Positions 40,764 through 51,129 of a DNA stretch of 64,000 nt are shown in pieces (position 1 is the stretch's first letter; every line of letters starts with the position of its first letter). Under the pieces are notes generated by a model that was not told the origin of the DNA, did not search any database, and saw only the letters and a list, made by a program, of their open reading frames with translations. The stretch lies in the NCBI GenBank assembly GCA_004295565.1, contig AP019416.1, positions 4,216,001-4,280,000 on the forward strand, in the 5' to 3' direction. Source of the stretch: Vreelandella olivaria (GTDB taxonomy: Bacteria > Pseudomonadota > Gammaproteobacteria > Pseudomonadales > Halomonadaceae). Both the position numbers and the translations under genes were made by a program.

Positions 40764-41893
40764 CTACACGCGTGGTTGCTGCTGAGTGATGCAGTGAATG
40801 TTCCCACCGCCAAGCAGTATTTCCCTTGCCGTAACGCCGATCACCCTCTTGGTGGGAAATAACCGGGATAGAATGCCTTTAGCCTGTTCATCGTAACGAG
40901 GATCCAGCAAGGGCATTACAATGACCGAGTTACTTATATAAAAGTTGACGTAAGAGCCTGCCATGCGATCCCCAGGTAAGCGGGGATGCGAGCTGTTCAG
41001 GCGATCAATCCCACTGGCCTCATCGTCGGCAATATGGAGCGGGCCTGGCTGGGGCAGTTTATGGATAGTGAGCCGCCTGCCTTGAGCATCCGTGGCGTTT
41101 TCCAGCACACGCAATGCTTCCCGACAGATAGCGCCCTGGGGATCCTGCTCATCCTCACACCACGTTAGCGCCACATGGCCTGGCGCAATAAAGCAGCACA
41201 GGTTGTCCACGTGGCCATCGGTCTCGTCAAGATAACAGCCACGCGGTAACCAGATGATGTGACTGACGCCTAAATACTCCTGCAACCAGTGTTCGATCGT
41301 GGCGCGGCTCATCTCCGGATTACGGTTAGGATTCAGCAGGCACTCTTCTGTGGTGATGAGCGTACCTTCACCATCCACATGAATGGCTCCTCCCTCTAGT
41401 ACGAGCGGGGCCTCGAAGCGTTGAATACCAAGCATTTCACTGATTTTACAACGAATCCGCTTGTCTTTATCCCATGGGAAGTAGAGCCCCTCCTTCAACC
41501 CGCCCCAGGCATTGAACTCCCAGTCCACCATGGCGAGTCGCCCATCGGGGTGGGTAATAAAGGTGGGCCCGACATCGCGCATCCAGGCATCATTGCTGGA
41601 CAGCTCAACCACTCGGATATGCGCAGGCAACTGGTTACGGGCATTTTCATACTGCTCATCATTGACACCCACAAAGACCGTTTCACTCTCGGCAATCGCT
41701 AGCGCTACATCGACGAAGGCTTGTTGGGCAGGTTTTGCGCCGAAGCGCCATGTATCTGGGCGCTGGGGCCAGAGCATCCAGCAGGCAGCATGGGGGCAAA
41801 CTCCGCAGGCATTGAAAAGCCCAATGCTTTAGGTGTTGGCTCACCCGCCAGAGGGCCGGTGGCCGTTGTAGGTAGGGTAGTGGCATGTTTCAT
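40764..41893 (-). CDS. aguA: Agmatine deiminase AguA (frameshifted)
   Basis: Guanidino-modifying enzyme hydrolysing agmatine to N-carbamoylputrescine and ammonia. About 376 residues. FSMPAEFAPH is the typical start after a leader; AWMRDVGPTF, VDWEFNAWGG, LEGGAIHVDGEGTLITTEEC, LDETDGHVDNLCCF and the nucleophilic Cys in GGGNIHCITQQQP match AguA. One correction near 41780 joins the N-terminus. Its ATG overlaps the stop of the antiporter gene (ATGA), so the two are coupled. No aguB-type N-carbamoylputrescine amidohydrolase of the nitrilase family is visible nearby, unlike classical agu operons. Confidence 0.92.
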
Positions 41894-43235
41894 ATATTCC
41901 CCACCACTATAAAGAAGCCCGTCGCCACAGCAGCGGCTATTAAGACATAGGGAAGTTGCGTTAACGCATGGGCCATTGGCGTACACCCGGCCCCTTGGGC
42001 AGAAAGGACGGTGGAATCGCCGTAAAAGCAGGCGTGGCTGCCAAAGGCACTGGCGGAGATTAAAGCCCCCACCACTAGCGGCATATGCGCATCCATACTA
42101 CTGGCAAGCGGTAATACGATAGGCATCGCCACGGCAAACAGCCCCCAGAAGGAGGCGGTCGCAAAAGCGAGAAAGGCCATGGTGACGAAGACAACCGCCG
42201 GTAGCATACCCGCGGTCATTAAAGGCTGAACACTCTCGATCACATAGTTGGTTAAGCCAAGCAGGTCGTTCACCTCCTTAAGCACAAACCCAGCCACCAG
42301 CGTGCCAAGGGGCATAATCATGGCTTTGAAGCCATCCAGCGCGGTGTCAAACGTATCGTTAAAGCTTAACAGCCGTTGCACCGCGATAAGCACTAGCGTC
42401 ACCGCAAGTGCCACAATCACGCCGCGCAGTACATCAATCTCAAAATACCAGGTGAAGAAAATCAGCGTCGCAATGGGCAGCAGAAAATTGAGCAGATGAG
42501 GGCGTTTTTGCCTGTATCTTCTGTTTCCAGCGCGCTATCGTCAGCGCCATCTGGTTGCGGCTGGCCAGCTTCAGCGCGGGCCTCAGCTGCTCGCATTGGG
42601 CCAAGGTTGGGGATAATGCCTAGTGCCACCAGGGGCACCAGCGCCGCCGCTATCCAGGCGTAAAACATAAACGGTATGGCTTCGATGTACAGCTCCATGC
42701 CGTTACCAGCGACATTGTTCTCTTCCAGCAAACCTGCAAAGAACACAGCCCAGGTGGAAAAAGGTACGAGAATACAGATTGGCGCAGCGGTGGAATCAAC
42801 GATATAGGCCAACTTCTCACGGGATATGTTAAAGCGATCAGTGACTTTCTTCATGGAAGCGCTAATGGTCAGCGCATTGAGATAGTCATCGACAAAATGA
42901 TGAGTCCCAGCCCCCAGGTAGCTAACAAGCTTTGTCGACGGGTATGGATGCGTCGGGTAACAGCATCACCAAAACTTAACACGCCGCCCGTTTTTTACCA
43001 GCAAGGCAATCAAGCTACCAAATAGCCCGCACACCAGAATAATCCATGTCACCGTGTCATTACCCAATACCGATAGCAGTATATCCGACCCTTGGGTAAT
43101 GACATTGAGAGGTTGAAACATTAATAAGCCGACCAGCGCGCCTGCCAGAAGGGACTCAATCGTGCGTTTGGTAATAATCGCCATGACTAAAACCACTAAC
43201 GTGGGTATAAGGCTTAAAATCCCATACTCTTCCAT
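41890..43235 (-). CDS. NhaC-family antiporter in the agmatine block (frameshifts)
   Basis: Multi-pass carrier of about 450 residues, related to but distinct from the NhaC at 23798. EEYGILSLIPTLVVLVMAII starts it; FVDDYLNALTISASMKKVTD, STAAPICILVPFSTWAVFFA, TASFWGLFAVAMPIVLPLA and GSHACFYGDSTVLSAQGAGC are family landmarks. Breaks lie near 42965, 42860-42900 and 42500. It lies between the aminotransferase and aguA on the same strand, overlapping aguA. By position it is likely to move agmatine, putrescine or a product against Na+ or H+, which is inference. Confidence 0.83.
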
Positions 43236-43309
43236 TGGTTATTCCCCGTTATCGTTGTCGTAGGTCACTACTCAAGACGGGCGCTAACGCCCGCCTCTCA
43301 TAGCAGTGT

Positions 43310-44711
43310 TTATAAGTAACCATCCGCTTTAAGTGAGCGCGTGGTGGCGGCAAAAGCGTCATCAAGAATCGCTACGACGTCGTCCACGACTTGGCGCGTC
43401 CAGATCAAGGGCGGAGAAATGATATTGAGATGGCCGACGGGCCGAATAATCAAACCTCGCTTCTGTGCTTCAGCCGCCACGCGGTCACCCACGCGTGCTT
43501 CCACTGGGAGCAACTCCTTGGTCGTTTTATCTGCCACATTTTCAATCGCCATCATGAAATGACTGCCACGTATATCGCCTACCGTTTCATGAGAGGCGAG
43601 GGTTTTAGCTGTGACTCAAGATAGGGGCCAACCTCTAGAACATTTTCACAAATGCCTTCACGTTCAATGATTTCGATATTTTTTAACGCTGCAGCACAGC
43701 TAACGGGATGCCCGGAGTAGGTGAAACCAGTGCTCAACACTCCGCCTGGACCTTGAGGAGTACTTAGCACGGCATAAAGGTCGTCTGATATCAGCGTTGC
43801 CCCCAGTGGGGCGTAGCCTGAGGAAAGCCCTTTGCCACGTTGATAATGTCGGGCTGGGTTTCAAACACGGCTTCTGAGGCAAAGAAGTGCCCTAAACGAC
43901 CAAAGCCCGTGACGACTTCATCGGCAATGAACAGAATATCGTTGGCACGGCATACGGCCTGCACACGGGAGTGGTAGCCCTGCGGTGCCACCAATACGCC
44001 GCCTGCGCCCATAATGGGCTCTGCAATGAAGGCTGCTATGTTATCTGCCCCTAACCGGTCAATGGTTTGCTCGAGCTCGTTGAGCAAGTGATCACAATAC
44101 TCGGTCTCACTCATCCCCTCTGGACGGCGATAGCAGTTGGCTTCGCTCAAGTGTGTCACCAGATCAAGTGTATCGAACTGCCAGTTATTGCTGGCGATAC
44201 CGGTCAGGCTCGCCGCCATGTAGGTGGTGCCATGGTAGGCATTGGTGCGCGACAAGATCCGCTTTTTCGAAGGCTTGCCCAAGCGATTGAAGTAGTAATG
44301 CACAAGCCGGATGGTGGCATCGTTTGCCGTTGACCCACCGCAGCTATAAAACACATGGTTCAAGTGAGCAGGCGCAAGCTCGGCGAGCTTAGCAGCCAGC
44401 TCGGTAGCCGGGGCATTGGAGAGATTGTTAAAAGTGGAGAAGTAGGCCATACGAGTGGCTTGCTCGGCCATCGCCTGACCAATTTCGGCACGGCCGTGGC
44501 CCACATTGACACACCACAGGCCCGCAATCCCATCGATAAAGCGATTGCCGTGTACATCCTCGACATAGATACCATCACTGTCGGTAATCAAGTCACAGCC
44601 TTTTTCGTGGAACAAGCTGAAGTCGGTGAAGGGGTGAATAAAGTGTTTTTTATCTTTGTGCCAAAGGTCTTGCGCATCGTAAGAGGCTTGCGCCTGCTGC
44701 TGAGTCATCAT
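43310..44711 (-). CDS. Class III omega-aminotransferase (two frameshifts)
   Basis: PLP-dependent omega-amine:pyruvate-type aminotransferase of about 467 residues, clearly different from the SpuC at 26969. KHFIHPFTDFSLFHEKGCDL and IAGLWCVNVGHGRAEIGQAM open it; FYSCGGSTANDATIRLVHYY, FIAEPIMGAGGVLV, LFIADEVVTGFGRLGHFF and the PLP lysine in INVAKGF (about residue 288) follow, then TGFTYSGHPVSCAAAL. Breaks near 43830 and 43600 are repaired by single bases. In its operon with the antiporter and aguA it is well placed to transaminate N-carbamoylputrescine or putrescine; the actual donor is unknown. Confidence 0.87.
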
Positions 44712-44784
44712 TATGCCCTCGCTTATTAGGGAAGCCGTTGTAGAGGTGGCTTCACAGGCTAGCGGGGAAAACAGTGCCGGGAAT

Positions 44785-44804
44785 ATATCCCCATTGGGGT
44801 ATAT
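44785..44804. promoter_or_regulatory. Palindromic operator candidate in the divergent agmatine-block promoter
   Basis: ATATCCCCATTGGGGTATAT is an almost perfect palindrome, 74 bases from the aminotransferase start and 66 from the M20 hydrolase start. A close copy occurs at 48799 in front of the solute-binding protein gene. Placement and recurrence suggest a shared regulator, possibly the LuxR-family protein at 48963. Confidence 0.55.
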
Positions 44805-44869
44805 CGGTTGCGCAGAAGGCCTCCTATGGTGGATCTCCTTAACCCAACAAACACAACAGGAGACATGCC

Positions 44870-46125
44870 ATGCAAGTGTCCATCGATGGCCAGCGATTGT
44901 GGTCAAGTTTAATGACCATGGCAGAGATCGGCGCTACCCCAATGGCGGCAGCAACCGCTTGGCACTTACACCCGAAGATACTGCCGGTCGGCAGCAGTTA
45001 ATCGAGTGGTGCGCCGATATTGGCTGCCACGTCCGCAGTGATGCAGTAGGTAATCTTTTTTTCGTCGCCCCGGCACACGTGACGATCTGGCACCTGCCGC
45101 TGTCGGCAGCCACCTGGATACCCAGCCGAAAGGGGGGGCGTTTCGACGGCGTGTTGGGAGTTCTCGCGGGCCTGGAAGTGTTTCGCACCCTGCACGATCA
45201 TCAAATCGTTACCGAGCGACCACTGGAACTGATCGTTTGGACGAACGAAGAAGGCAGCCGTTTTGCCCCCGCGATGGTGGCTTCCGGCACCTATGCGGGG
45301 GTGTTTACTGTGGAGGAGACCCTGGCTCGCCTGGACGAACAGGGGATCAGTTTTGGACAGGCCCTTGAGGAAACAGGCATGAAGGGCAGCCTGCCTATTG
45401 GCGAGCCTCGGTTAGCCAGCTTTCTGGAACTGCATATCGAACAGGGGCCGGTACTTGAAGAGGAGGGCTTAGATATCGGTGTGGTCACCGGGGTGCAAGG
45501 GATGCGCTGGTTTGACCTGACGATTGAAGGCAGCGCTGCTCATGCGGGCACCACTCCCATGGCATATCGTCACGATGCCCTGGCCGCTGCCGCCCGGCTC
45601 ATTGACCGGCTATACGCCATCGCCGCCAGCGACACCAGCGACACCAGCGGTGACAGCAAGGTGACCTTTGGCTGCCTGGAGATCGATACGCCTTCCCGCA
45701 ACGTGATTCCTGCCCAGGTCACCATGACTGTCGACCTTCGTCATGTGCACGATGACCAACTAGACGCGCTGGAGGCCCGCTTCTATAGCGAGCTGGATGC
45801 CTTGGTGGAGGCCTTTGGTGTCGTAGTAACGCCGCAACGCCTCTGGAACTCCCCGGTGGTGGCATTTAACGAGCAGTGTATTGCGTCCATCGAACAGGCG
45901 ACCAGGGCCCGAGGCATTGCTTACCGCCGTATGCTCAGTGGTGCGGGCCATGATGCGGTGTATGTATCACGGGTGGCCCCCACCGCGATGATCTTTATTC
46001 CCTGCCGCGATGGCATCAGCCATAACGAAGCCGAGTACTCAACGCCGGAGCAGTGTGCACTTGGCACCCAAGTGCTTTGCGACGCGCTACTGCATAACGC
46101 TAACGACCTTGAGGTTACCCAATGA
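44870..46125 (+). CDS. M20-family N-carbamoyl-amide hydrolase (frameshifts)
   Basis: Second AllC/HyuC-family Zn amidohydrolase, about 418 residues. MQVSIDGQRLWSSLMTMAEI opens it after AGGAG. GSHLDTQPKGGRFDGVLGV (metal-binding His and Asp) is recovered once breaks near 44940, 45058 (run of seven T) and 45135 (run of seven G) are corrected. VWTNEEGSRFAPAM, FLELHIEQGPVLEEE, SAAHAGTTPMAYRHDALAAA and RMLSGAGHDAVYVS follow. Its stop overlaps the dehydrogenase start (ATGA). Family members cleave the ureido group of N-carbamoyl amino acids or allantoate. Next to aguA, a carbamoyl-GABA substrate is attractive but untested. Confidence 0.85.
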
Positions 46126-47620
46126 GCACAACTGTCCCAACGAACCCGTCCGAGTGGCAATCACTGGCAGACACACTCTCCTTTGAAACCCGCGCCTATA
46201 TCAACGACACCTTTGTCGATGCGCAGCGTGGCGCCACCCTATCCACGGTGAACCCAGCCACCGGCGAGGTGTTAGCCAGGGTCGCCAGCTGTGATGACGC
46301 TGATGCCGAGCTCGCTACCCGCGCAGCTCGGCAGGCCTTTGACCAGGGAGAGTGGTCGCGACTCGCCCCAGGTCAGCGCAAAGCCACGCTGCTTGATCTG
46401 GCGGCGTTAATGCAGACCCATAGACACGAGCTTGCCCTGCTAGACACTCTGGATATGGGGAAACCGATTACCAGTGCACTGGGGGATATTGACGGTGCCA
46501 TCGGCTGCCTGCGCTATACCGCCGAAAGTATCGATAAGCTTTATGGTGAGGTGGCCCCGACGGGAGACCATCATCTCGGTTTGATTGTGCGCGAGCCACT
46601 CGGGGTAGTGGTATCCATCGTCCCCTGGAACTTCCCGCTCATGATGACCGCCTGGAAGATTGCACCGGCATTGGCGGCCGGTAACAGCGTTATTCTCAAA
46701 CCGTCAGAAAAGTCGCCGTTATCGGCGCTACGCCTGCTCAACTAAGCCAACAAGCGGGCCTACCCGCCGGGGTGTTTCAAGTACTCCCCGGCTATGGCCA
46801 CACCGTGGGTAAAGCGCTGGCCCTGTCGATGGAGGTCGACTGCCTCGCCTTTACCGGCTCCACTCAAGTGGGCAAACAGCTCATGCAGTACGCAGGCCAA
46901 TCCAATTTGAAACGCGTTTATCTGGAGTGCGGCGGCAAAAGCCCCAACATCATCTTTGCCGACTGCAAAAATCTAGACGTTGCCGCTCAGCACGCAGCCG
47001 CTGCGATTTTTCATAACCAAGGTGAAGTCTGTATCGCTGGCTCGCGGCTGTTGGTGGAAAATAGCATTCGCCACGCTTTCGTCGAGAAAGTGGTGGACGC
47101 TGCGGCTGCCATGCAACCAGGCGACCCACTCGACCCGCAAAGCTTTATGGGGGCGATGGTCGATAACACTCAATACCAGCGGGTGCTGGATTATATCCGC
47201 CAGGGGCAGGAAGAGGGTGCCACGCTTCGTACCGGGGGACAGCCATTAGATAGCTCCGGGCTGTTTATTCCTCCCACCGTGTTTGACGATGTCACCCCGG
47301 CCATGACCATAGGTCGCGAGGAGATCTTCGGGCCGGTGCTGTCGGTGTTTGGCTTCGATACCGAAGAGGAGGCATTGACACTTGCCAACGACAGCGAATA
47401 CGGCTTGGCGGCCGCCGTCTGGAGCCAGGACATTGATCGTATTATGCGCGTCTCACGCAAGCTGCACTCCGGGCAGGTCTACGTTAATAACTGGGCAGGC
47501 CCGGACATGACAGTGCCGTTCGGTGGGGTGAAGCAGTCTGGAAATGGGCGGGATAAATCACTGCACTCCATTGACGAATATACGGAGATCAAGACCATCT
47601 GGATGTCCCTCAACGCTTGA
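46122..47620 (+). CDS. PuuC-like aldehyde dehydrogenase of the agmatine block (frameshifted)
   Basis: Aldehyde dehydrogenase of about 499 residues, a close paralogue of the PuuC at 25471. VVSIVPWNFPLMMTAWKIAP, KPSEKSPLSALRL, FTGSTQVGKQLM, LECGGKSPNIIF and the catalytic Cys in NQGEVCIAGSR (about residue 302) are present, with VPFGGVKQSGNGRDKS near the end. One extra base near 46735 joins the two frames. It is translationally coupled to the M20 hydrolase. It probably oxidises an omega-amino or omega-ureido butanal produced by the divergent aminotransferase. A dyad follows the gene. Confidence 0.9.
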
Positions 47621-47660
47621 TATAAAACCACAACTCATCAATACAGTTCATCAATACAAT

Positions 47661-47696
47661 CGCCCTGTATGCTGATTTAAAAAGCCATACAGGGCG
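47661..47696. terminator. Hairpin between the aldehyde dehydrogenase and solute-binding genes
   Basis: CGCCCTGTATG-N14-CATACAGGGCG is a perfect 11-base stem with an A-rich loop between two convergent genes. There is no clear T-run after either arm, so it may be a bidirectional but factor-assisted terminator. Confidence 0.6.
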
Positions 47697-47719
47697 CTAT
47701 AGACACTCAACAGTTAGTT

Positions 47720-48695
47720 TTAGAAATCGATATTTTCTGCGGCTCGTGTTAACGCAGCTTCATTTTCATCTAAGAAAAGCTGATATTCATCGGTGGGTAG
47801 GAAATGAACGACAGAGCCAAACTCATTCTCTATACGACTTCTAATACTTTCATCTTCAAGCGCCTTAGCATAAGCATCCGCCAATACCTCTAAAATATGT
47901 GTGGGGGTGCCTTTTGGGAGCGAAAATGCCTCGGTTGGTAGCACTGACCAAGTCCACCTGCTGTTCTCTTAAGGTAGGCACCTCCTCTAACCCTTTAAGG
48001 CGTTCATCATGAGACACACCTAAAGGCCGGAAATCACCACTCTCGAAAAAAGCACGGCTTGAGGGCATATCAGCGTTAACGAAATCTATCTCTTGCGCCA
48101 TCAGTGCCGCAATCTGCTCGTTGGTGTCCTGATACCCGACAAATCGTACGTCTTCTGTGTTAACACCAAGCGCATCGAATAGCCGCACCCAGTAGAAGTG
48201 ATCCACCGAAGAGGGCGTCATTCCAAAAGTTACCTCACCCGGATGTTCAGAGATATAGCTGGCCAGTTCAGACATATCGTCGACAGGATGGTCGGCGTAG
48301 GTCATCGGAATCACAATCGTTTGGGTCAACAGTGCCACGGGCTCAAAGGCATCGTAAGAGTAATCGACCGTGCCCGCGAGGCGTGAAAGCGCGATCGTAT
48401 CGTGACTCCCCAGAAGCGTATAGCCATCCGGCTGCGCTTCTTTGACATGACGTGAACCGGTCGTTGCCCCAGCGCCTGCCATATTGACAGGTATCACCGA
48501 CACGCCTAAATGCTTTTCTGCTTCTTTAGAGACTAAACAAAATATGGCGTCGGTTGCCCCTCCAGGGCCATAGGGGATAACCATACGGATATCTTGTTGA
48601 GGATAATCTGACGCTGAAGCGTTTAGTGCCACTGTGCTCGAAGCAATTACGATAGCAGAGATAAAGCGCGTTACTTTTTTATCCAACATGGTCAT
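47720..48695 (-). CDS. TctC/Bug-family tripartite tricarboxylate-type solute-binding protein (frameshifted)
   Basis: Periplasmic binding protein of about 325 residues. A signal peptide (FISAIVIASSTVALNASA) precedes the DYPQQDIRMVIPYGPGGATD block typical of Bug proteins; GAGATTGSRHVKEAQPDGYT and LREQQVDLVSATNRGIFAP follow, and the C-terminus (LPTDEYQLFLDENEA) is in another frame joined near 47940. AAGGTG suits the ATG at 48689 or 48695. Neither TctA nor TctB membrane genes are in the window, so it is an orphan that may use another transporter or act as a sensor. It has the shared palindrome upstream. Confidence 0.85.
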
Positions 48696-48798
48696 CACCT
48701 TATTAATTAGTTAGTTATTGTGTGCTGACGCCGTTACACTTTAGAAAATCGTTATCGTTGTTTAATAAGAAAACTAGCAACATAAGAAATAAAAAAAA

Positions 48799-48816
48799 AT
48801 ACCCTCATTGGGGTAT
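48799..48816. promoter_or_regulatory. Second copy of the CCC-CATT-GGGG palindrome
   Basis: ATACCCTCATTGGGGTAT shares its core and AT flanks with the site at 44785, with one arm mismatch. It lies about 105 bases upstream of the solute-binding protein start. The remainder of 48699-48962 shows no gene. Confidence 0.55.
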
Positions 48817-48962
48817 ACGTAAACGGAACACTCAGCCGTCGCATCAAACAATTGCAGCGATCGGACGCGCAGAAAACGTTTCTTCAGTTGCCGGCTAGAT
48901 GGGCGCAGCCATTAATCGGTTTTGGCCACACAAACAGTCTCCTCATATGCCGTTCGACATAC

Positions 48963-49822
48963 TCAGTTTCTGTCGCTTCTCGCATTAATTTGCAGCGAGA
49001 CGAGGGAAATATGATCGAGAAAGAGCTGAAACAACTGGGATTGACTGGAGACATCCAGGCGCTGATAAATATGTTTGCGGTGTACCTTCACAGTACCATC
49101 GCTGATATCCAGCTCCCGGGCCGCCGATTTGGTAGAGTGACCAGCGAGTAACAGACGAACGATCTCTTGTTCACGTGCCGTTAAAACCTCGCGACCAAAG
49201 CTTGCGAAGGCGGCTTCCACCGGAGCATGCTTTTCCAATGTCGACTGGAAATGGACGCCCTGCCACTTCCAATACTCCATTAACAACGTTTCGATCATCG
49301 GCTCCACATTCTTCAGTACCTGCAACGCACGTCGCTTCAAGGGCGCTCCTGTCTGAAAGCCCAGTGATACCACCATCAAGACATCATCCCCACACGTGCG
49401 AAGAGGCCCACCTCATCCGCCAACCCTAACCCGCGATAATAGTGGGCATAGTAGTCACTGGACTCCAAAACGATCAGGGGCTAGCTCCCGTAAACGGTGC
49501 ACACCGCTATCCAGGCCACCGCTCATAGCGGCAAAAAAGGATCCAATAAATACGCCCCGCTGAGGTAGCGATCTATTGCTTGAGGGCGATTTTCAGGCGG
49601 GTAATCGTCGTGAATTAGCAGAGGTCTGTGACGCCCTTTGTAAGTACTGATCAGAATCGTACTGAAACCGGTTATCGCACGCAGCACATGCTCCAGGCGT
49701 ACGGGGAAATCGCGCTGCCCCGATGAGCGTACCAGGCTCGCCATATGACGATGCCAAGCAGCACTTCCTGCACCCGCCAGAAAAGCGCCATCGATATCAT
49801 CGGTTGTTGGGCAGTATTTCAT
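48963..49822 (-). CDS. LuxR-family transcriptional regulator (frameshifts)
   Basis: About 286 residues. The N-terminal region (MKYCPTTDDIDGAFLAGAGS, then RLEHVLRAITGFSTILIS and AIDRYLSGAYLLDPFF) resembles sensor domains of LuxR regulators found with amine or organic-acid catabolic genes in Halomonas-like bacteria. The C-terminus is a typical LuxR/GerE HTH: EVLTAREQEIVRLLLAGHST, then RELDISDGTVKVHRKHIYQRL. Frames change near 49525 and near 49380-49420. It lacks an obvious acyl-homoserine-lactone motif, and no luxI is near, so quorum sensing is not implied. The orphan binding protein and palindromes next to it are candidate targets. Confidence 0.82.
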
Positions 49823-49989
49823 AAAAAGCGCTTCATCAGATTGTTAGTCATGACAATACTGCTTTGCACGAGCACGGTAAACTCAGTCAATACCATTGAC
49901 TGATTGCTTCCAGTAATGGCTTTGTGTTGAGCGCACTAGATAAACACTGCTAAGCTTTTGATTCTTTCGTTTGAACACACAGGTGATGA

Positions 49990-50469
49990 ATGCTTGGTTC
50001 GCTGTTAGCGCTGCTGGTGTCTCTACTGCTCGTCGGCGCTGCCGCCATGACCGGTGCACGCTTTCGACCTGATGGTTGGTACCGCGAACTCAGTAAGCCA
50101 AGTTGGACACCACCGAATATCGCTTTTCCTATCGCTTGGGGCATACTGTATCTATTGATGGCTATCGCCGCATGGCGTATCTATATGGCGGATGACTCAG
50201 CATGGCGCTCGGCAAGCTTAGTGGCTTACGCACTGCAGCTTATGGTCAATGCCATGTGGTCATGGCTGTTCTTTGGGCGCAAGCAAATTGTCGCAGCGCT
50301 GGTAGATATCATGGCGTTACTGGTATTAATTACGATTGCCATCGCACTGTTTTTCCAGGTAAACACCCTAGCCGCGTGGCTTATGGTGCCCTACTGGCTC
50401 TGGGTAGCACTTGCGCTAGCCCTCAATGCCACTATTTTTCGGCTAAATAAAAGCCTGAGCGCTGATTAA
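49990..50469 (+). CDS. tspO: TspO/MBR family tryptophan-rich sensory protein
   Basis: Intact 159-residue membrane protein with five hydrophobic helices. WYRELSKPSWTPPNIAFPIAW is the diagnostic TspO loop, followed by GILYLLMAIAAWRIY and a helix with NAMWSWLFFGRKQ, and ALNATIFRLN at the end. TspO proteins bind porphyrins and influence tetrapyrrole or oxidative-stress responses. It precedes the ZipA-like gene by 20 bases. No regulatory site is clear upstream. Confidence 0.93.
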   Translation: MLGSLLALLVSLLLVGAAAMTGARFRPDGWYRELSKPSWTPPNIAFPIAWGILYLLMAIAAWRIYMADDSAWRSASLVAYALQLMVNAMWSWLFFGRKQIVAALVDIMALLVLITIAIALFFQVNTLAAWLMVPYWLWVALALALNATIFRLNKSLSAD

Positions 50470-50489
50470 AAACAAAGGGTTCTGAGACT

Positions 50490-51084
50490 ATGGATCGCAC
50501 TACTACCATAATACTATTAGCCTTCGCGTCGCTGGTATTGGCCGCCATGGCGACGGCGATATTTATTTATGTCATTGTGCCTTGGCGCAGGCGGCGGCGC
50601 GCAGCGAAAGCTGCAGCCTCTCGACCGGTACAAGAAGATCACGCTGCAGAAGAGCAGGAACCTGCCCCCCGCACCTTCAAAGCAAGCTAAAAAAGTCAAG
50701 CAGCATTCACTATTCGTAATCTTTGATCAGCCTAGTGAAGATTCAGACGAGCGCCTTACCCATTGGCTACGGGAGAAAGGCGCCCACTACGACGCTCTCA
50801 AGAAGATATTTTTAATCGACGGTCAGCAGCCATCCAATCCCGTCACGGTAGCCAACGCCTTTCCACCAGGGGAAATGCCTGACCTGCTGCGTGGCGAAAC
50901 CCATGAGCCCATTAAGGGTATTAGCCTGCTAGTGAAACCACCGCTACGTAAGCGACGTAATCAACAGATGCACGTCTATGTAGAACTCGCCAAAGAGATG
51001 CAGACGGTGTTTAGCGGCAAAATGCTCAATGCCGAGCGCGAACCCGCCACCGACAGCACATTTGAGCAAATTATTGGCGAATAG
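50490..51084 (+). CDS. Compact ZipA-like protein (frameshifted)
   Basis: About 198 residues once a one-base excess in the run of six C near 50660 is corrected (EQEPAPAPSKQAKKVKQHS). An N-terminal membrane helix (TIILLAFASLVLAAMATAIF) is followed by a basic stretch (WRRRRRAAKAA), a short linker, then a globular domain: HSLFVIFDQPSEDSDERLTH, YDALKKIFLIDG, ANAFPPGEMPDLL, KGISLLVKPPL and ELAKEMQTVFSGKMLNAERE. Topology, lengths and block order resemble the FtsZ-binding domain of ZipA without its long Pro/Gln linker. I infer a ZipA homologue from the pattern; a profile search is needed to confirm. It lies after tspO on the same strand. Confidence 0.6.
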
Positions 51085-51129
51085 ACTTGCCAAGCTATGC
51101 TGGTAAAAACAGGATTGCCATAAACAGCG

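Noticed and set aside
41705-41986. Separate small gene of 93 codons before aguA
   Set aside because: Its second half is the AguA N-terminus (FSMPAEFAP) in a shifted frame; the first half is the tail of the antiporter read out of frame.
48963-49822. Quorum-sensing LuxR
   Set aside because: No luxI nearby and no clear acyl-homoserine-lactone pocket motif; metabolic neighbours suggest a catabolic regulator.
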